From assembly GCA_026168455.1 (NCBI GenBank), contig CM047428.1, forward strand, positions 23,631,942 through 23,695,941: a DNA stretch of 64,000 nt, given 5' to 3'. Made by a program: the position numbers and the translations under genes. The number at the start of each line of letters is the position of its first letter. The first letter of the stretch is position 1. Source of the DNA: Theocolax elegans (lineage: Eukaryota > Arthropoda > Insecta > Hymenoptera > Cerocephalidae). Positions 57,241-64,000 of this stretch are shown here, in pieces. A model generated the notes under the pieces. It saw nothing but the letters and a program-made list of their open reading frames with translations, did not search any database and was not told where the DNA came from.

Positions 57241-58093
57241 TAGAAAAAACAAAAATTAAATCACAAAGTTCCAATATACTAGTTGCATACCAAAGTAGGA
57301 AAAACTCCTACACCCGCAAGAGAGAAAAAATTATTCAAGGTAACCCCAAGCAATTACTTAATAAAATAGTTATTCGCCGAGCAAAGAGGGGACAGAAAGC
57401 CTACGAACTTGGTGGATCAACTTTCCAATTGTATTAAAGAGCGAACAGGGGAAACGAACCAAACCTCGAGTCCCTTAACAAGAGACAGGCATTCCCTTGT
57501 ATGTAGTTTGCAAAATTACAAGAGAGGGGTTACGAAGTTATACGCGAAGTGAACATAAAGGACTTAAAGCTGGAATTTCATTGAAGATTCTTTGATAATA
57601 CGGGAAGCATTTACATGAAAAAAAATGTTAGTGTGATTGGTTAGATATTTCCGACACCTATAATATATAAACAGTATTTGATAGAATTAAGAAAAAAAAT
57701 AATAACTTCTGTTTTACAAAATATATATAGATATACCGAGTAAAACAAAATAACAGTAACTGTAAACCCGAAGAAATCACATTGTGTATCTAAAACGTTT
57801 GGTTTTGCATATAAAATCACCTCGAGAAAATTGGCAACGCATCTATAGAATATTCAGTTAAAAAAAGTCTAAAACTACCATTAATCGAAATGAAAATGGT
57901 CAATTTCGATAACCTGCATCCACAATCTTCATCTCGAAAATCCTGTGGGCATCGATCCCGAGTAAATTCAACTCGTAAACTGGCAATAAATCAGCCAGCT
58001 GTAAAACTGGCAATAAATCGCGGAACGTAACAAAAAAAAGAAAAAGAAAAAGAAAAAGTGTAGAGAATAAAAAAAAGGGTAAGTAAAGCTTAC
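57241..58093. other. Intron sequence downstream of the PH-like exon
   Basis: A CpG-richer patch lies at 57365-57545, and an AAAAG tract at 58030-58058 is close to the exon's donor. No gene supported. Confidence 0.4.
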
Positions 58094-58206
58094 CGCCATG
58101 TCTTCGCTTCTGTAAGCTGTAAGAGTCTGCTCGTCCTGAAGAAGGACGCAATAGCAGGGTTCCCAACATGCTTCGTCCGATGGGTCACCAACGCAGCAGT
58201 CAGCCT
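58094..58206 (-). CDS. Internal coding exon with PH-domain-like sequence
   Basis: On the minus strand the acceptor CTTTTTCTTTTTTCAG precedes 58206, and GGCG|GTAAGC is a good donor at 58094. The 113-nt exon, entered with two bases, is open for 37 codons: ADCCVGDPSDEACWEP followed by CYCVLLQDEQTLTAY and RSEDMA. The pattern W-x-x-C/Y-C-V-L-L with an L-T-A-Y strand about nine residues later resembles the beta3-beta4 hairpin region of pleckstrin homology domains. The phase-0 exit matches the exon at 29863-30052, which would continue it (MALGDAMFVELPRVRL). The gene is not identified. Signalling adaptor, GAP or GEF, or an anillin/rhotekin-like protein are possible (inference). The intron to the next exon would be ~28 kb and contains the Penelope-like element. 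The second possible frame (RLTAALVTH...) is also open but does not continue into the downstream exon as well. Confidence 0.7.
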
Positions 58207-59366
58207 CTGAAAAAAGAAAAAGAAGTTATCGCACCTTCAGTTCACTCTCTAATGCCTCATCGTAAAACGCAGGTGTGTGCGACTTGGCTCGGAGAATCGT
58301 AAAAAATTACGGTGTGAGAGGTGTGTATGTATACGTGTACATACACCATCTCGCTCGAATCGTCTGACTTATTATTATATTACGCAACCTTTCGTTAGCG
58401 ATGAATGAACTTTTGCGTGTCAAGGTTCGAGTTTGTTGTTAACCTGAGGTTTTGTTGTTCACTTTATGGGTTTCTCCTACGGGTAGCAGTCGATCGTTTT
58501 ATTTAAATATTCTAGGTGGAGTCTTTTTTTCTCATGTTTTTCCATTGTAAAGATAAATTGTGTTTACAGAATGTATGTACACTGTTGTTTCGCACGGGCG
58601 ATTTCTAATATTGCTTACAAATATTGAACATTTTGATTGTCATTATGGAGCCTCGTAAATAATTTTTTCTATTTTATAATTCATTAATAATACCAGTCTC
58701 GTTAGAGGATTTTGAAGATCAATGATAAATCAATTTTGGCTGTGTCAATTTTATCGTGTACGAAAAAAAAAGTTTCTAATATAGAAATTACAGGATGGGT
58801 ATCATTTTATCGGCTGTTTCCTGTATATTTACTTCGAAAATTGTTTTGAAAATACCATTACAATGATTTTAATAATTATACGTAGTTTTTTAATTTGTCG
58901 AATTTACGAACATCAGTTTCTTATTGTTTTAATATTATGAACTTTTATGCAAATTAATGTTTTTTTATTTTTCGAATTTTCGACTAAAAGTATAGGAAAC
59001 AGTCGATAAAATGACAATGCTGTTTGATAATGGAGAGACAGAATTGGCAAATGATAAAAAATTACTATTTTGTTATAGGAAAATGTTATTACTTATCTAT
59101 TAATATTTACTATATGTCTCCTGAATTCTTCCTATAAAAATAGTAATTTTTATCATGTTTACAAGAAACTTTTTTTCTCCGCGTACGAAAATATCCGTAT
59201 AAAAAGATAAAAATGAATTCACACGAAAAAAAGTTAAAAGAAAACGCAACAAAATGCATCGTAGAAAAGCGCATTCAAATTCAACTTTCTCTATAACGTA
59301 GAATGTATATGTACACCAGCGGACCAAAAGATCAGATGATGGAAAAACAAACACACCAGCACTTAC
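58207..59366. other. Intron upstream of the PH-like exon
   Basis: CpG-richer near 58240-58380, with the dyad GTGTATGTA/TACATACAC around 58321-58344. Otherwise AT-rich and non-coding. Confidence 0.4.
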
Positions 59367-59373
59367 CATGCAT
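59367..59373 (-). CDS. Weak candidate first coding exon (ATG CAT G) of the minus-strand gene
   Basis: ATGCATG is followed by a strong donor GTAAGT. It ends with one extra base, the phase required by the exon at 58094-58206 (G plus AG gives Glu). TATA-like stretches lie upstream on the minus strand (59394-59403 and 59412-59420). A stop is three codons upstream. Seven bases give no statistical strength, so this is a suggestion only. Confidence 0.2.
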
Positions 59374-62300
59374 TACAAGTTAAACAAACACCCTATATAT
59401 ATCCAGGATATGTATATAAACACCAACAATTATCGCAAGTAGTTTTAACGGCCTCCTCCGTAAATTTATGGGCACTGGCACTACTTTAACGCATGGTAAA
59501 ACCCATTTGGTGTGTCTTTCTTCCTTTCATTATAATTTCCTATACAGCTGCTTATATTAACCTCATTTTGCGGTGGGCAAACCCACTGTATACGCTGCAT
59601 GAGGTAACTTTTCCGCGGTCGCGAAAAAAAAGGGTTGCTCTAACGTATATATATATATATATATATATATCATTACTTCGTTTACTAATTACGACGATTA
59701 CGAAAATATATCGCGAGTGCCCTTGGTACATATACAAACTTGGAACTGGCTTCGATCAGGGCGGCTCCTTTTTTAAGCGACTTTTAACGATGTGCCTCTA
59801 CATATTCTAACCGATCGCTCTAACGAATTGAGGAGTTAATTGCTTGATTTATTTGGTATCTTAAATCGAAGACACCAGTTTTTGAACCAACCTCTCTTGG
59901 GTAACGCGCGACCTTTTTATTTATGGCTTTCCACTGAAAATTTTCCAAATCGTTGATCGCGATATATAAACGAAAAACTTGATACGTTAAGTATATACGA
60001 ATTGATCTAATTAAGTTATTATATCATAATCGAGTTAATTGAGTAATTAAATAAACGCGTTACTGAAAATATAATTAGTAATTAGTGTAAAATTATTGAA
60101 ATCAGTCTGGAGGCGTGGTAGTTAATGGATTAATATTTTAATGAGAAATACACAGTGTAAACCATGTAAAAATTTCCACGTAAAAGAAAACATTAGTTAA
60201 CCTTGTACACGATTATACAACAATGAACTTTCATATTCTTTTATATGCTGTATAGAATTGCATTCTGAAATTCTATTAACGCATTATATGTACTGAGGTC
60301 GATTAAAGTAAATACATCGAATATTCAAGGTGTTTTATCGTAAATAATTTGTTTACGAATACATAACTAAATAAATAAATAATTAAAATAAATAATAAAT
60401 GAATAAATAAATAAAATAAATAATAAATGAATAATTAAATAAAATAAATAATAAATAAATAAATAAATAAATAAAATAAATAATAAATGAATAAATAAAC
60501 AAATAAATCAATAAATAAATAACTTAAGGAAATAAATTACATTTTGAATATATCTCTAGTCTGTATTAAACAATTTTTCACGAAATAGTTTAACAAACAA
60601 ATTTTAAATATAAATATCTGTTGAAAACAAATAGAACTAATTTTTTTGTTATTATATAACTTTAATTTATCTTCGATTGGATTCATGCATAACTTCGTAA
60701 GAAATTCAATAAGTATGATCAATCGAAGAATTTACAAAACATTTAAAAATAAAGGCGATAAATCCCTTTCGCTTTTGATTAACCGGTTCACTTAACCATC
60801 AAACAGCATCAAGAAATCCATCATTACCAGTCGTTTTCCACCCTACGACCTCGTCACCACACAGCCTCAGGGTACCTTTTTCCTCTCGACCCTCAGGTTT
60901 ATTGTCGCGATCTAACCGACGAGAAATCGACGATCATCTGCGAAAGTTCAATCTACATCTACACTTGTATCTTTGTGTTTATTTTCTATTCGCGAGGAAC
61001 TGAATTATTCATGAGATTTTATATTACCAATGTTCTCTACTGACAATCTAATTTGAGATGTTCATCTTTTACAGAGATTTTTTTAATAATGTTGTAATTT
61101 GAATAGTACATTTTTCGGTTCTTTTCGATTTTTGTTGATTATAAACAAAAATATGTTTTCTTATCAAAAAATATGTATATATACATTCTTCCGATTCGAC
61201 ACGTCTAATTTTACATTCTTTTTTATCAACTAACATTAATTATTCATATTCAGTTTCGAATTTTTATTTCACTTTAAATATAGTAAAAGGTATTAGATAA
61301 TGCCGAAAATACCTCATTTAAATCGTGAAATGAGTTTATAATTAAATCGCACATACACGTTATGTAACTATATGCAAATGCGGGTAAAGTAAAGTTTTCC
61401 CTCAAACGTGTGAACGCTTTTTGATTTAATATTTCTCGGTAAGTCGAACTTGCAAATTAAATTAGCATACAACTTTTCTACGAAATATTTTCATTAATGA
61501 AACATTTACGCATAATTTGCACGCGTTTTCTATGTACAATGGTCTAGTAAATTGTTTTCTAATCTATTATTTTAATCAGCAAGTATCTCGCGCGGCTTTT
61601 CTTTACATATACTTTCACTTTCATTTTTTAATAAGTAACGATATTAAGTATATATTCAAATTGCTCATTTGGTTTTGGTTTCAAGGAGTATCACAATTTC
61701 ATAGTTATTAAAGTAGTTTCTAATCTGTTGTTTTTAACTAAATAATTAAATAACTTCAGTATTCTTTGGTATGCTTCAATATCTCTTGTAGATTCATATA
61801 TACGCGTATATACATATTGCTATAAAGTACCGTAAAAAACCCTTAAAAGTACCCTATTGTTAAGATTAAACTTTGTAATCCTAGTACAACCTACTATTTG
61901 AAAAACATACTAAAAATTAAGGAAGAAAAATACGACGATGATGCAAGATTAGAAAATAAGATCAAAATCTCTTCCCTGAATTATAAAATCTAAAAATAGT
62001 CTACAGGCGTATATACGTAAGAATCATAATAACCTAAATGTATATATATATACATAATAAATTTCACTGTTTATCAAGAATTTTATATTTATCGATAAAA
62101 CGTGAAGGATAATTTACAACGATCTCAACGCTTGAAACTCTAAGAATAAACAATGTGAATTTCAGGAAACTGAAAGTGTTGATTACGGAGGATGATTACA
62201 CCTAAACATATAGAGGAGACTGGCTATTTAATCAATGGGGACGCCTACGCAATTTTTTCTTTTAATCCTTTTGAGCTCGATTGTTTTGATTTTCTTCGAG

Positions 62301-64000
62301 GTAACAAAACAATGACGGATCGCCTTATTATTACCGCACGGGTTTGGATTTGATTACGCGGGTCTTCAAATGCCAAATGGATTGTAATTTCGCAGTGTAG
62401 TTAATAGCGTGATTCATAAGATACGGAAATTCTCTATGGTGAAGGCTTGTATATACTGTTATTTTCTTTCTAAGGATGGAATGAAACGATTCGATTCGTT
62501 TTTTTTTTCTTATTTTGTTACTTCAAGTTTTTAGTCCTTACAATTTTTATTGTATTATTTAACGCACAAGCTTTTCGAATGATAATTTCAGGTTTATTTA
62601 TTGTCTAAGATATTTTACATTTTTTGCGTGTAATTAATTGATCGACTGTACATTAACATCCCATAGTTTTAATTTTATAGACTTAAAAATATTCCTAAAT
62701 TACAAATTAAAAGTTGACTAGACTAAAATGCTATACTCATCATAATCCTTAATAAATCATTATAGTAAAATTAACTTCAAATATCTTACTTGAGAAATCA
62801 GTAAATAAAACAGTAATATTTATTTAACCACTTTAAAAATCGTTCTTTAATATCCTATTTCATTTAAGTACAGTAATTTTTACAAAATTTATTTTCCCGT
62901 GATATACACAAGAATCTAACAATTTTTATTATGTAAATTACAGAAAATAAGTATGAATATAGGTATATGTATATATATATATTTGTTATATAAATAACTG
63001 TGTGTATTAAAAAAATCGTTCTTAATTGTTGTAATTTTAAAAATCCATACTTTTAATCATAAGTTTATGTAAATTGAATAAGGTAATTTCGATCAGATAT
63101 ACATACATAAAACGATTGTAAGATATAATATTCTTCGTCATCTTAATTTACGCACACCCCATAAAAATATTTTTAGAAAGCATAATAAACGAGTAAATTA
63201 GTGGATTACGATGAATCCGACCAAGACATTCGTTTAATGTAACTTTGAAGGCTACATTTAATAAATCATTTATCCTTAATAAAAATTTGAATAGCAATTT
63301 ACGTAAAGGCGAAAGAAAATTTATTATAAACACTTTAGAAAATGTAATATTTTTATATATAAGCAGAAAATATAAGCACATATTCATAAAATCATCTAGT
63401 CATCCTTGCCAAGTCACTTTCTCATTTAATTCGTCGAGAAACTAACCGCTATAGAATTTTTTAATTCACAAAGTTTTTAATAATAATTCTAAAAGAAGTT
63501 TGTTTTATTGTATATAAACAATTTCTGCGAGTAGAAAATCATAAAAGAAAGTTTAAACAAATCTTTTCAAATGAAACCGCATTGTGAAAGTAGCTATACA
63601 TGTAATACGCTACAATATATCGTAAGGTTAAGGTTAAGAGGTAATCAGAAGGTAAAACTAATGTCGGAATTTATACGTATATTTGCCATCACCAGTAAAA
63701 GTCCTGTGTTTAACAAATTAAACTCGGAGACAAAAAAAAATAAGTTTTAGTTATCGAAAAGTTCCTTTTTTTCTACGAAAGTGAAGTAAGTTTTCGATAC
63801 GACACGGACGTAAAAAGAAAAATATTTGTATGGGTGAACAGAAACACTTTGGAGTTTGTTCGTTTCGATATATACGAGTTGCTGACACTTAAGAGGACGT
63901 CGAAGCCATTTTTTTTACCGACAGAGTCGCGATATATTTGCTCGCTTACGAAATTATGGTTTCGCACTATTTTCTTTTATTTTTGAATGGTATGACACCA
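59374..64000. other. Sequence right of the minus-strand gene pieces, no gene supported
   Basis: Contains CpG-richer patches near 59440-59620, 60800-60960 and 62200-62410, a (TA)n tract at about 59646-59670, and the AAATA array listed separately. A 105-codon plus ORF at 59493-59810 is interrupted by low-complexity TA codons and has no domain. Other ORFs are AT-rich noise. Confidence 0.4.
60358..60530. repeat. AAATA/AATGA-type simple-sequence array
   Basis: About 170 bp of interspersed AAATAAATAA, AATAATAAATGAATA and AAAATAAATAAT units with a loose higher-order repeat (AAATAAATAATAAATGAATA occurs three times). Low complexity, non-coding. Confidence 0.85.

Noticed and set aside
60358..60530. 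Satellite array or origin
   Set aside because: It is short, irregular AAATA low-complexity sequence without a consistent unit.

Overview
The window looks like one scaffold segment of an insect nuclear genome, most plausibly Hymenoptera (inference). The base composition is strongly AT-rich, with scattered CpG-containing islands. Splice signals are eukaryotic (GTGAGT/GTAAGT donors, pyrimidine tract plus CAG acceptors). There is an intronless divergent ionotropic receptor of the kind abundant in insects, a Penelope-like retroelement, and many short palindromic transposons. No bacterial-type operon, rRNA, complete tRNA or CRISPR array was seen.

Most of the window appears to be the introns of one large minus-strand gene. 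Reading right to left, the candidate coding pieces are: a 7-nt first-exon candidate (59367-59373, weak), an exon with a PH-domain-like segment (58094-58206), an exon continuing that segment (29863-30052) and a 66-nt exon (1016-1081). Two alternative first exons are also candidates, at 31072-31092 and 17567-17663. All intron phases agree along both the long path and the alternative-start paths. The left-most piece begins with juxtaposed acceptor and donor motifs, so it may instead be a recursive splice point. The product is not identified.

Inside the last intron, on the opposite strand, lies a complete intronless ionotropic receptor-like gene (12018-13805). It is the best-supported conventional protein gene.

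The most striking element is a composite Penelope-like element at 38517-43964, flanked by a 13-bp target duplication. A full-length plus-strand copy encodes an 836-aa reverse transcriptase with a GIY-YIG endonuclease and has 177-bp pseudo-LTRs. An inverted 5'-truncated copy lies head-to-head with it. The two 2.3-kb arms look almost identical, so the insertion is young. Each pseudo-LTR carries a hammerhead-ribozyme-like motif with an altered core. It inserted inside an older palindromic element. A decayed relative lies at 51238-51653. A second hammerhead-like motif with an intact conserved box sits at the centre of another palindromic element (14046-14736).

The remaining sequence holds at least a dozen short terminal-inverted-repeat or fold-back elements (several families with two or three copies, one nested in another), microsatellites, a 280-bp tandem duplication, and CpG-richer islands that could be regulatory. 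Coordinates of repeats were found by eye and may be off by a few bases.
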